NCBI GenBank assembly: GCA_963668655.2
Contig: CAXXPQ010000002.1
Span: 310,001 to 374,000, forward strand
DNA: 64,000 bases
Direction: 5' to 3'
Source: G963668655 sp963668655
GTDB lineage: Bacteria > Myxococcota_A > SURF-8
The translations under genes and the position numbers were made by a program. The first letter of the stretch is position 1, and each line of letters begins with the position of its first letter. The notes under the pieces are model-generated. The model did not search any database and was not told the DNA's origin. It saw nothing but the letters and a program-made list of their open reading frames with translations. This document shows positions 26,302-34,227 of this stretch, piece after piece.

Positions 26302-29058
26302 ATGAAGGAAGGCGGCGGACAAATCACGCGAGTGGAAAAACCGCTGGCGGTTTTCGGCGGATGGCTGATCGTCCACCACCGGGCCGTTCTGCTTCTGGCG
26401 GCGCTGGCGACGCTGCTGTCCCTTCTTCCGGCCCGGACGCTTCGCATCAGCCGGGCGGAGGAAATCCTTTTTCCCTCCAACCAGTCGGCCAAACTGGAAG
26501 GCGAAAGCCTGGTGCGCCGCATCGGCGGTTCCGGCGTTCTCATCGGAGTGGTGGAAGGCGGCCGGCTGGAGGATCGCAAGCGCTTCGTGGACGACTGGGC
26601 GCGAAGAGTGAAGGAAGATCACGACTTGCGCGTGTCCAAAGGGAAGCCGCCCTTGCTGAACTACGTCATCCACCGCTTTCCCATCCGGTTCTTCGAGGAT
26701 CGGCGGCTCCTGTATCTCAAGGTTCCGGATCTGCTGGACATCGAGGATCGGGTCAACCGCCGTCTGGATCAGGAAAAAAAGAAAAAAAACCCGTTTTACG
26801 TGGACCTGGAGGACGAAGTCGAACCGGAGGTGGACGTCTCTTTCAAGGATTTGGAGGAGAAATACGGCGTCAAGCGCTTCCACGAATATTCCACCACGGA
26901 AGATCGCGCCATTTTCACGATCCTGTTCAAGCCCACGCAACCCAGCTACAATACGGCCTTCTCGGCCCATTTCACGGAATGGATCGAAAAAGAAGGACGC
27001 GAGCTGATCCGAAACGGCGGCTACCCCGGAGTGGGGTTCTCCCTGGGCGGAACCTACGTGGAACAGGTGATGAATTACCGCCTTCTGGGGCGAGAGTCGG
27101 CCCGTTCCGCCGTGATCGCCCTGGTAGGCTTCGCGCTGCTGGCCGGAATCGTATTCCGGCGGTTTCGTCCCGTCTTTCTGATCGGCCTGTCCGGTCTGGT
27201 GGGTTTTTTGTGGCTTCAAGCCGCCGCGGCGCTGGTGTTCAAGGAAATCGGGCTGGTGAGCGCCTTTGCATTGCCCAACGTTCTGACGCTTTTTCTCGCC
27301 AACGGATTCACGCTCCTGCACCGATACGAAATCGAGCGCCTGCGCAACCTGCCGTTCGAGGACGCCATGGTGGAGGCCATCGCCAAGAGCGGCCGCATTT
27401 CGGTTCTCACCAGCCTGCTTCTCCTGCTCAGCGGACTGCTTTTCATGCTGTTCGACGTGGACGATCTGAACGTCTTCGGCCTGCTGACGGCCATGGGGGC
27501 GGTCCTCTATCTGGTGGTTCTGCTTGCCGTTCTGCCGTCCGTCGCCATTCTCTTCGAACGCGCCTATCTGGTTCCCGTCAGCCCGGCCGTCATCATCGCC
27601 CAGCCAATGCCCCGGCGCATTCCCCGCGAAAAAGCCCTGATCGCCATCGGAAGCGCGCTGTCGCTGATCGGCCTGTTTCTCGTCGGCGAGATCTGGTGTC
27701 TGCGAAATCATCCGCCCTGCGTGGCGCAGGCGGAGGACGAGATCGAATCGTGTTCGCGGCCCAAATTCGATTTCGAGTTCGATTTCCACAACCTGGGCCG
27801 GAAAATCCGGCAGGCGGAAGAGGTGCGCCGAAAGTTTCACAAGGCGGTCCCGCTCAGCCTGGAACCGTTGGTGGTGCTGGCCCCGGACAGAAAAAAGTTG
27901 GACCGGTTCCTGAACGATCTGGACGAAAGCAACCGCAAAAGCGGCCGGACCATCGGGTCCAGTTCCATCGTCAACTTCGTTCCGGCCGACCAGACCGAGA
28001 AACTCCGTATCATGAAGCGTATCGACGACCTGGCCACGGAGGAAAACATCGGGTTTTTCGAAAGCCGGATCCGGCGGGAAATCGATGACGTACGTCCCCT
28101 CCTGCACCCGCCGATCATCAGCATCTACCAGCTCCCGCGCCCGATCCTGCTGGCCTACAGCCAACAGCCCATCGGCTCCGAACGGCTGATGGACATCCTT
28201 TCCATGGCGCTGACCCAGCTTCCGGCAAAGCTGTCGCCGGGGGAATGGAATCAGGCGGTGACGCTAACGCTGGATCGGATTTCCGAAGCGGAAATCACCT
28301 CCATCCTGGAAAGGCTTTCCGACACCGAGTTTTTCGTTTACAAAAAGGGAGACGCCTCCCGCTGGAGTCTGGAGCGCAAACGCAAGGAACTGCTGAACAT
28401 CCTGCGGGAATTCCACGAGAGAAACGTGGGAACGGTGGCGTATCTCGATCCGCTGGAGGATCCTCTTCCGGGCGGCGTGGCGCTGGAACTGGAAGAGCGG
28501 ATCGGCGCGCTTCGGGCGAAACATCCGGAAATCCGCGTGGTGGGGCAGGCGTTGGAACTGGCTCGCATGATCCGTAATCTTCCCAATACCGCGCCGCTTT
28601 CCGCCGTTCTGACCATTCTTTTCACCCTGGCATTGTGCGTGGTCTTCATTCGAAGACCGCTTCACGGACTCCTGGCCGGACTCGGCGTGCTTTTCGCCGA
28701 TCTGTGGCTGGTGGATCTGCAAGCGTTGCTCGGGATGAAATGGAATGCGTATTCCATCATGACCGTTCCCCTGATATCCACGCTCGCCTTCGACAGCACG
28801 CTACGGTTTTATATGCAATATCGGGAAGATGGACAGGTGGGAGCCCTTCGTTCCATGCTCACGTCCGGACCGCCGATCATTTTTTATTGCAGCACGGTTT
28901 TCTTCGCGGTGGTGGGCATGATGCTCAGCGGCCACGGCGGCATTGTCTCCTTCGGACGAACGGCCGGACTGGGCATTCTCACGGCGTTTCTCGTCGCCCT
29001 GGCTTTTCTTCCTCCGCTTCTGGAATACCTGCACGCCAAAACCCGCAAGGTGAACTGA
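26302..29058 (+). CDS. RND/MMPL-family membrane transporter
   Basis: 918 aa from the ATG at 26302, chosen because the upstream part of the frame contains the promoter; its ribosome site is weak. The topology is the RND duplication: one helix (VLLLAALATLLSLLPA), a large extracytoplasmic domain, a bundle of five helices around residues 270-430, a second single helix near ALIAIGSALSLIGLFLVG, a second large domain and a C-terminal five-helix bundle. This matches MMPL-type lipid or hydrophobe exporters such as the HpnN group. The substrate is unknown and no membrane-fusion or TolC gene is adjacent. Confidence 0.85.
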   Translation: MKEGGGQITRVEKPLAVFGGWLIVHHRAVLLLAALATLLSLLPARTLRISRAEEILFPSNQSAKLEGESLVRRIGGSGVLIGVVEGGRLEDRKRFVDDWARRVKEDHDLRVSKGKPPLLNYVIHRFPIRFFEDRRLLYLKVPDLLDIEDRVNRRLDQEKKKKNPFYVDLEDEVEPEVDVSFKDLEEKYGVKRFHEYSTTEDRAIFTILFKPTQPSYNTAFSAHFTEWIEKEGRELIRNGGYPGVGFSLGGTYVEQVMNYRLLGRESARSAVIALVGFALLAGIVFRRFRPVFLIGLSGLVGFLWLQAAAALVFKEIGLVSAFALPNVLTLFLANGFTLLHRYEIERLRNLPFEDAMVEAIAKSGRISVLTSLLLLLSGLLFMLFDVDDLNVFGLLTAMGAVLYLVVLLAVLPSVAILFERAYLVPVSPAVIIAQPMPRRIPREKALIAIGSALSLIGLFLVGEIWCLRNHPPCVAQAEDEIESCSRPKFDFEFDFHNLGRKIRQAEEVRRKFHKAVPLSLEPLVVLAPDRKKLDRFLNDLDESNRKSGRTIGSSSIVNFVPADQTEKLRIMKRIDDLATEENIGFFESRIRREIDDVRPLLHPPIISIYQLPRPILLAYSQQPIGSERLMDILSMALTQLPAKLSPGEWNQAVTLTLDRISEAEITSILERLSDTEFFVYKKGDASRWSLERKRKELLNILREFHERNVGTVAYLDPLEDPLPGGVALELEERIGALRAKHPEIRVVGQALELARMIRNLPNTAPLSAVLTILFTLALCVVFIRRPLHGLLAGLGVLFADLWLVDLQALLGMKWNAYSIMTVPLISTLAFDSTLRFYMQYREDGQVGALRSMLTSGPPIIFYCSTVFFAVVGMMLSGHGGIVSFGRTAGLGILTAFLVALAFLPPLLEYLHAKTRKVN

Positions 29059-29160
29059 ACGGACCATCTTCCGATATTGGAATTTCTCGCCATGCACGAA
29101 ACGGATCGCGCGTCCATCCCTGGGAAACCGTCCCTTCATCCCCTTCCGGGCCGTGGACGC

Positions 29161-29195
29161 AAAAACGGCGATTTCCGATGTGTGGAAACCGCCGT
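29161..29195 (-). terminator. Rho-independent terminator for the gene at 29230
   Basis: On the minus strand a 12-bp stem with one mismatch, ACGGCGGTTTCC/GGAAATCGCCGT, ending in TTTTT. Confidence 0.8.
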
Positions 29196-29229
29196 TATGA
29201 TTTGAAAATCCGCTTGATTCCGCTTCCGG

Positions 29230-30009
29230 CTATTCCGCCGCTTCCCCGCCTTCTTCCGCCGGGGCTTCTTCCGCCGGGGCTTCCTCGGCCGGAGCCTTTT
29301 CCGCTCCTTCCTCGGCCGGAGCTTCCTCGGCGCCTTCCTCCAGTTCGGTTTCTTCCTCGGCGGGAGGCGCTTCCTCGGGCGGCGCCTGGATTCCGGCTTC
29401 CTTCATGGCTTCCTCGGCCGTTTTCCAGGTGTCCACTTCTCCGTCGCCGTCCACGTCCACGCCGATACGGTCCAGGCGGCCCTTTTCCCAGTATTCCCAA
29501 TAATCGATCCGGCCGTCGTTGTTGCGGTCCTTCTCCTTGCGAACCAGCTGGCCTTTCAGGAAATACTTGAACATGTCCGGCTTTTCGTCGAAAGCGAAGT
29601 CCACGTCCTTCTTGATGAGCTGGCCGTTGGCGTAGTGATCCGTCAGATCGATCCGCCCGTCGAAATCCAGATCGAAGGTTTCCATGACGATCTGGCGTTC
29701 GTCGTCGTACTCCGTGAGGACATCGATCTTTCCGTCGTTGTTCAGATCCAGTTCCCGCTTCACCAGAACGTATTCCGTGGTGCCGTTCTCGGCGTTCTTG
29801 ATCGGCTTGTAATACTTGAAAACGTCCGGCTCCATGTCCTGGTTCAGGTCGAATTCCTTGACCTTCAATCCGCCTTCGGTAATCAGCGTTTTCTTGGACT
29901 GAACGATGCTTCGCGTCTGGGTTTCCTGAACGGTTTCAGCGCAACCGAGAAACAACCAGCCCGAAAGAAGCGCTCCGATAAAACAAATCCATCCCACCCG
30001 ATTCTTCAT
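29230..30009 (-). CDS. Lipoprotein with five EF-hand-like Asp loops and an Ala/Pro/Glu tail
   Basis: 259 aa from the ATG at 30009 (AAGGAGA upstream). Lipobox FLGC. Five loops repeat the calcium-binding DxNxDGxxD pattern or variants: DLNQDMEPD, DLNNDGKID, DLDFDGRID, DRNNDGRID and DVDGDGEVD. Each is followed by aromatic strand residues. The last 60 residues are a low-complexity EEAPAEE spacer. Calcium binding is inferred from the loops. A strong promoter (30072-30100) and a terminator (29161) frame it as a single-gene unit. Confidence 0.87.
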   Translation of the reverse strand: MKNRVGWICFIGALLSGWLFLGCAETVQETQTRSIVQSKKTLITEGGLKVKEFDLNQDMEPDVFKYYKPIKNAENGTTEYVLVKRELDLNNDGKIDVLTEYDDERQIVMETFDLDFDGRIDLTDHYANGQLIKKDVDFAFDEKPDMFKYFLKGQLVRKEKDRNNDGRIDYWEYWEKGRLDRIGVDVDGDGEVDTWKTAEEAMKEAGIQAPPEEAPPAEEETELEEGAEEAPAEEGAEKAPAEEAPAEEAPAEEGGEAAE

Positions 30010-30071
30010 CACTCTCTCCTTAACAGAGACACAAATCCGGAAGAAAGCGTCTGCTACGAAAATGTCGAGAC

Positions 30072-30100
30072 AGTATACCCGATGCCTTGGGGCTTGGCAA
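30072..30100 (-). promoter_or_regulatory. Sigma70-type promoter for the EF-hand lipoprotein
   Basis: On the minus strand TTGCCA, 17-bp spacer, TATACT. The remaining 330 bp up to the MATE gene at 30431 show no supported feature. Confidence 0.65.
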
Positions 30101-30430
30101 CAAGTTTCGCCCGTCAAAAAAACCACTTTTTTTCGGATTCCGTTCTCCTTCATTCCGTAATCGCCGACGCGCGTGTCCGGACTCCGGCGAAACGACGGCT
30201 GCCCATTGCCGAAAGATATCAGCCTTTTATGCAATATCCCGGTATTGCGAAACAAGGCGCTTCCCATTGAGACATGATTCTCGGCCTTTTATTCGATCCA
30301 TCGACCAAACGGATTCTCTCGATTTTGCTTGCATTTTCCTCTCCGGTGGTCATCCTGGACCGACTCTGGAAAAAACGGTGCGGTCTTTCCGCCGTTTTTC
30401 CACGGAGTTTTTCATTCGTCGGAAAACAAC

Positions 30431-31816
30431 ATGATGGATACCATGGACAACAAGCCGCAAACCACCAATCTCACGAACCTTTCCGTCAACCGGGCCATCG
30501 TCCACATGGCGATGCCGGCCATGGGATCCATGCTGGTGGAAAGCCTGTACCATCTGGTGGATACATTCTGGGTGGGAAAACTGGGAGCGGCTCCCATGGC
30601 GGCGGCCTCGGCCGCGGCGTTTCTCCTGTGGACCATTTTTTCCCTGTCCGATCTGGCCGGCGTGGCGGCCAATACGCTTTCCAGCCAGGCCGTGGGCGCG
30701 GACCGTTCCGACAAAGTGGCCGGAATCCTGCGACAATGCCTGCTGGCGGCCTTGTTTCTCAGCGTGATTCTCATGCTGCTGGCCCTGCCCTTTCGACGCT
30801 ATCTCTTCATGGTGCTGGGCCTGGAAGCGGAAGTCGTGGTGCATGCCGAAGCCTATCTGCTTCCCTGGCTTCTGGGCATGCCGCTTTTCTTTCTGCTATG
30901 GCCGGTCTACCAGACCTTTCGGGGAACGGGAGACGCGCGCACGCCCATGCTTCTGACGGGCCTCATGGTGGTCCTCAACGCCTTTCTGGACCCGATCTTC
31001 ATCTTCGGTTTCGGGCCGATCCCGGAGTTCGGGCTGGCCGGAGCGGCCTGGGTCAGTGTCATCCTGCACGCGGTTTCGTTTGCGGTCGGCATCAGGATTC
31101 TCCGCCGACGCGGCCTCTGGCCCGAATTCACGGGGCGTTCCTTTTTCAAACCCGACCCGGCGATGTTTCGGAAAATCGTCCGTATCGGCCTGCCCATCGC
31201 ACTGAACGGAGCCGTTTTCAGCCTGACGTATATCGGCCTGACGGGCGTCATCGCCCTGTTCGGAACGCCCGCCGTGGCGGCCATCGGAATGGGCCATCGG
31301 GTGGAGTCGCTGCCCTGGTTCGTCAGCTACGGATTCTCGGTGGCGGCGGCGTCACTGGTGGGCCAGTACATCGGCGCGGGCCGTCCGGACGCCGCCGCCC
31401 AGGCCGCCTGGCGGACCTGTTTTCTGGCCGGTGTGTTGATCTCCTTTCTGATCGGAATCGTTTGGCTTTTCGCCGAACCCATCGTGCAATTCTTCATCGC
31501 GGACCCGGTGGTCGTGGCCGAATCCTCCCTGTACCTGCGCATCGCCATGACCTGCTGGCTGGCGGGGATTTTCGAGGTGGTTCTGGAGGGGGCTTTCAGC
31601 GGCTCGGGGCACACGCTCCCTCCCCTGGTGATCGGCATGCCGCTTACGATTCTTCGCATCCCGGCCGCCTATTTCCTTTCCGTGACCCTGGGTTGGGGAT
31701 CGGTGGGGGTCTGGTGGGCCATCGGCGGGTCCATGATTCTGAAAGGCGGAGCCATGGCGTTCTGGTTCAGCCGCAACCGCTGGAAACCGCATCCGGCCCT
31801 TGGGAACGAAACCTGA
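30431..31816 (+). CDS. MATE-family efflux transporter
   Basis: 461 aa from ATG 30431; the ribosome site is weak (GGAAAA), and in-frame ATGs follow. Twelve hydrophobic segments are visible. The two homologous halves begin with IVHMAMPAMGSMLVESLYHLVDTFWVG and IVRIGLPIALNGAVFSLTYIGLTG, the pattern of MATE Na+/H+-coupled exporters. YQTFRGTGDARTPM is a family landmark. The cargo is unknown. It precedes the HxS-repeat gene but the latter has its own promoter. Confidence 0.93.
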   Translation: MMDTMDNKPQTTNLTNLSVNRAIVHMAMPAMGSMLVESLYHLVDTFWVGKLGAAPMAAASAAAFLLWTIFSLSDLAGVAANTLSSQAVGADRSDKVAGILRQCLLAALFLSVILMLLALPFRRYLFMVLGLEAEVVVHAEAYLLPWLLGMPLFFLLWPVYQTFRGTGDARTPMLLTGLMVVLNAFLDPIFIFGFGPIPEFGLAGAAWVSVILHAVSFAVGIRILRRRGLWPEFTGRSFFKPDPAMFRKIVRIGLPIALNGAVFSLTYIGLTGVIALFGTPAVAAIGMGHRVESLPWFVSYGFSVAAASLVGQYIGAGRPDAAAQAAWRTCFLAGVLISFLIGIVWLFAEPIVQFFIADPVVVAESSLYLRIAMTCWLAGIFEVVLEGAFSGSGHTLPPLVIGMPLTILRIPAAYFLSVTLGWGSVGVWWAIGGSMILKGGAMAFWFSRNRWKPHPALGNET

Positions 31817-31904
31817 AAACGACGGTTCGAACCGTCCCGGAATTCCCGCCCGCTTCAACGGTTTTTCCGCGTGAGAAAAGCCCATGATTTTCCTATATGG
31901 ATCC

Positions 31905-31934
31905 TTGACACTGCTTTCCTGTTTCTGATAAGAT
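31905..31934 (+). promoter_or_regulatory. Sigma70-type promoter of the HxS-repeat gene
   Basis: TTGACA at 31905, 18-bp spacer, TAAGAT at 31929. It implies a 5' leader of about 145 nt. Confidence 0.65.
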
Positions 31935-32014
31935 CTTCCCATAGGGAGAACCGGTTTTCTGGAGAGGGGCCGGATCTTCAACTCGGGAGAAAAACAAGCC
32001 GAAATTCGCCGAAA

Positions 32015-32076
32015 GGCCGTGATAGACTGGGCTGTCACATGGCCGAGGGCGCGGGATGCGTCCTCGACAGGAGGAG
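32015..32076 (+). promoter_or_regulatory. Structured 5' leader (two stacked hairpins before the ribosome site)
   Basis: Hairpin 1 pairs GGCC-GTGATAG with CTGTCAC-AT-GGCC (32015-32044). Hairpin 2 starts at the next base and pairs GAGGGCGC with GCGTCCTC around a GGGAT loop (32045-32065). The AGGAGG ribosome site follows 4 nt later. The compact arrangement suggests translational control, but no known riboswitch was matched. Confidence 0.5.
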
Positions 32077-32084
32077 GAAAAGGT

Positions 32085-32507
32085 ATGAGCTCGTCGAAAA
32101 AACTCCCCACGATCAAGAAAAAGGTCGCCCAGTTCTTGAACAGCGAAGAGGGGAAGATCACCAAAAAACAGGCGTTGACGGCCTCCACGACATTCCTTCT
32201 CCTGGGCCAATCCCTGGGCGAAGCAGCCTATGCCGGAGTGGACGGCGAGGACAACGATCACCCTCTCCAGGGCGGCCAGGATTTCGATTACCAGGACGGT
32301 CAGTTCAGTTTCGATCCCCCGGGGGACGAGGGCGAACTGCACGCCGGGCACGCCTCCCACGGATCCCACGGCTCTCACGGATCCCACGGTTCTCACGGAT
32401 CTCACGGCTCCCACGGGTCCCACGGGTCGCACAGTTCCCACGGGTCGCACAGTTCCCACGGGTCGCACAGTTCCCACGGGTCGCACAGTTCCCACGGAAG
32501 CTGGTAG
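32085..32507 (+). CDS. His-Xaa-Ser repeat protein (HxsA-like, RiPP-precursor-like)
   Basis: 140 aa, strong AGGAGG ribosome site. The N-terminal 60 residues look like a leader: Lys-rich start, then FLNSEEGKITKKQAL and a hydrophobic segment (TTFLLLGQSLGEAAYA) with a possible AYA-G cleavage site. An acidic middle (GVDGEDNDHPLQGG) leads to 17 consecutive His-x-Ser triplets: HAS, then HGS and HSS units, and a final Trp. The DNA carries four copies of an 18-bp unit. HxS-repeat proteins are known, often with radical-SAM HxsB/HxsC partners, as candidate modified peptides; no such partner is adjacent here. Metal binding by the His array is an alternative. It has its own promoter, structured leader and terminator. 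Confidence 0.8.
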   Translation: MSSSKKLPTIKKKVAQFLNSEEGKITKKQALTASTTFLLLGQSLGEAAYAGVDGEDNDHPLQGGQDFDYQDGQFSFDPPGDEGELHAGHASHGSHGSHGSHGSHGSHGSHGSHGSHSSHGSHSSHGSHSSHGSHSSHGSW

Positions 32508-32576
32508 CCGGATCGTCGCTTCGTTTCGCCACGTTTCTCCCGTTCGCCGGCACGTCCGACGGGCATGCGGACATTC

Positions 32577-32609
32577 AAGCGCCTCCTCGCAGGCGCTTTT
32601 CTGATTTTT
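32577..32609 (+). terminator. Rho-independent terminator of the HxS-repeat gene
   Basis: Perfect 8-bp stem AAGCGCCT/AGGCGCTT with a 6-nt loop, then TTTTCTGATTTTT. Confidence 0.88.
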
Positions 32610-32642
32610 CCGGATAAACAAACCCAAGATAGGGGAAGGCGC

Positions 32643-33908
32643 TTGGAAATCAAACGACGAAACGTTCTTTCCATTCTCGTCCCCGGCCTGCTCACGGCCG
32701 CCTGCGGCGTCGGCGCGGGCGACCTGGCCACCTCCGCGTTCGCCGGAAACTCCCTGGGCGTGGCGGTGCTCTGGGCCGTCCTTCTGGGCGCTTTCCTGAA
32801 ATTCGTCCTGACCGAGGGCCTCACCCGCTGGCAACTCGCCACGGGAACCACCATTCTGGAAGGCGGCATCCGGCGCATCGGAACGCCCTTCATTCTGTTC
32901 TTCGCGGCCTACCTGTTTCTATGGACCTATTTCGTCGGGGCGGCCTTAATCAGCGCCTGCGGCGTCACGGCCCACGCCCTGATCCCGGTTTTCGATTCGC
33001 CCGCCACGGGCAAGGTGGTCTGGGGCGTTCTGCACAGTCTGCTGGGACTGGCCATGGTGCGGCTGGGAGGCTTCAACCTGTTTTCGAAAGTGATGATGGC
33101 CTGTGTGGGCGTGATGTTCATCACCGTCCTGTTCACGGCCATGAGCCTGCCGAACGACGTTCCGGCCATTCTGAAAGGCGTTTTCATTCCCTCCATTCCC
33201 GACTGGAACGGCAAGGGCCTGGCCTGGACGGTGGCGCTCATGGGCGGCGTGGGCGGAACGCTGACCATCATCGGCTACGGCTACTGGATCCAGGAGGAAG
33301 GACGAAGCGGGGAAAAGGATCTGCGAAATTGCCGACTGGATATCGGCGTGGGATATCTGGTGACGGCGCTGTTCGGCATGGCCATGGTGGTGATCGGCCA
33401 TCACGCCGACCTGTCCGGAAAAGGCGCCGGAATGGTGGTCAGCCTGGCGAACACTTTGGAAGCCCGACTGGGAGCGACGGGGCGCGGACTGTTTCTTTTC
33501 GGGGCCTGGTCGGCGGTCTTCAGCAGCCTGCTGGGCGTCTGGCAGAGCGTGCCGTATATCTTCGCGGATTTTCTCCATACGGTACAAGAGCGAAAGAAAA
33601 ACACGGAAACGCGAGCTAAAACAGCTCCCGAACTGACGCGCACGCGCGCCTATCGGGCCTATCTGCTGATTCTCACTTTCGTTCCTCTGCTCTCGCTGGC
33701 GGCGAGCTTCAAGGAAATCCAGAAACTCTACGCCATCGTCGGAGCGGCCTTCATCCCCCTGCTGGCCTTCGTCCTGCTGCTTCTCAACACGCGGGAAAAA
33801 TACGTGGGAGCCATGAAAAACCGGCTGTTGGACAACCTGCTGCTGCTCATCGCCCTTCTGGCTTTTCTACTGGCGGCCGGTCTTTCCCTGGCCGCGAAAT
33901 TCGGCTGA
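32643..33908 (+). CDS. Divergent Nramp-family transporter
   Basis: About 421 aa. A TTG at 32643 preceded by AGGGGAAGG is preferred as the start; the ATG at 32565 would place the terminator at 32577 inside the gene. The protein has about 11 membrane segments and overall Nramp similarity, but the signature metal-binding motifs differ. The DPGN of helix 1 is GVGAGD, and the helix-6 MPHN region reads IGYGYW. Nramp-related proteins lacking these residues may transport other ions or solutes, so manganese or iron cannot be assumed. It lies just after the HxS-repeat gene. Confidence 0.82.
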   Translation: MEIKRRNVLSILVPGLLTAACGVGAGDLATSAFAGNSLGVAVLWAVLLGAFLKFVLTEGLTRWQLATGTTILEGGIRRIGTPFILFFAAYLFLWTYFVGAALISACGVTAHALIPVFDSPATGKVVWGVLHSLLGLAMVRLGGFNLFSKVMMACVGVMFITVLFTAMSLPNDVPAILKGVFIPSIPDWNGKGLAWTVALMGGVGGTLTIIGYGYWIQEEGRSGEKDLRNCRLDIGVGYLVTALFGMAMVVIGHHADLSGKGAGMVVSLANTLEARLGATGRGLFLFGAWSAVFSSLLGVWQSVPYIFADFLHTVQERKKNTETRAKTAPELTRTRAYRAYLLILTFVPLLSLAASFKEIQKLYAIVGAAFIPLLAFVLLLLNTREKYVGAMKNRLLDNLLLLIALLAFLLAAGLSLAAKFG

Positions 33909-34227
33909 CCGTTCCCGACCGCCATCGACCGTTCCCGACCACGGGAAACCGGCTTTCGCAGCCCGTTCGCCCCGCATAAAAACGAAAGACCGAACCCATC
34001 GCCGGGTTGATAAGTGTCATAACCATAAACCATGGAAAAGCGGCACGTTTTTCTTGCGGTCCGCCCCCGAATATGCCACCATTTGCCCAAGCGCCGTCCG
34101 GCGATATCCGTCTTTTTACGTGGAAATCCGGATCGCCGCGAGCCGGTCTTCCCCTCGCGACGCGGCCGGTCGCCGGACACCCCATTACGAACCACCGGAA
34201 AACGGAGCGGGTCTCTTGAAAGCGACG
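33909..34227. other. Intergenic stretch before the multiheme cytochrome gene
   Basis: Contains a 15-bp direct repeat (CGACCGTTCCCGACC-like, 33908-33942) and an AT-richer patch with TTGATA near 34009 that might be a -35 element. Nothing else is supported. Confidence 0.4.

Noticed and set aside
29230..29360. Possible simple-sequence artefact in the EEAPAEE region
   Set aside because: The frame is continuous with the lipoprotein and has a stop codon and terminator in the right place.
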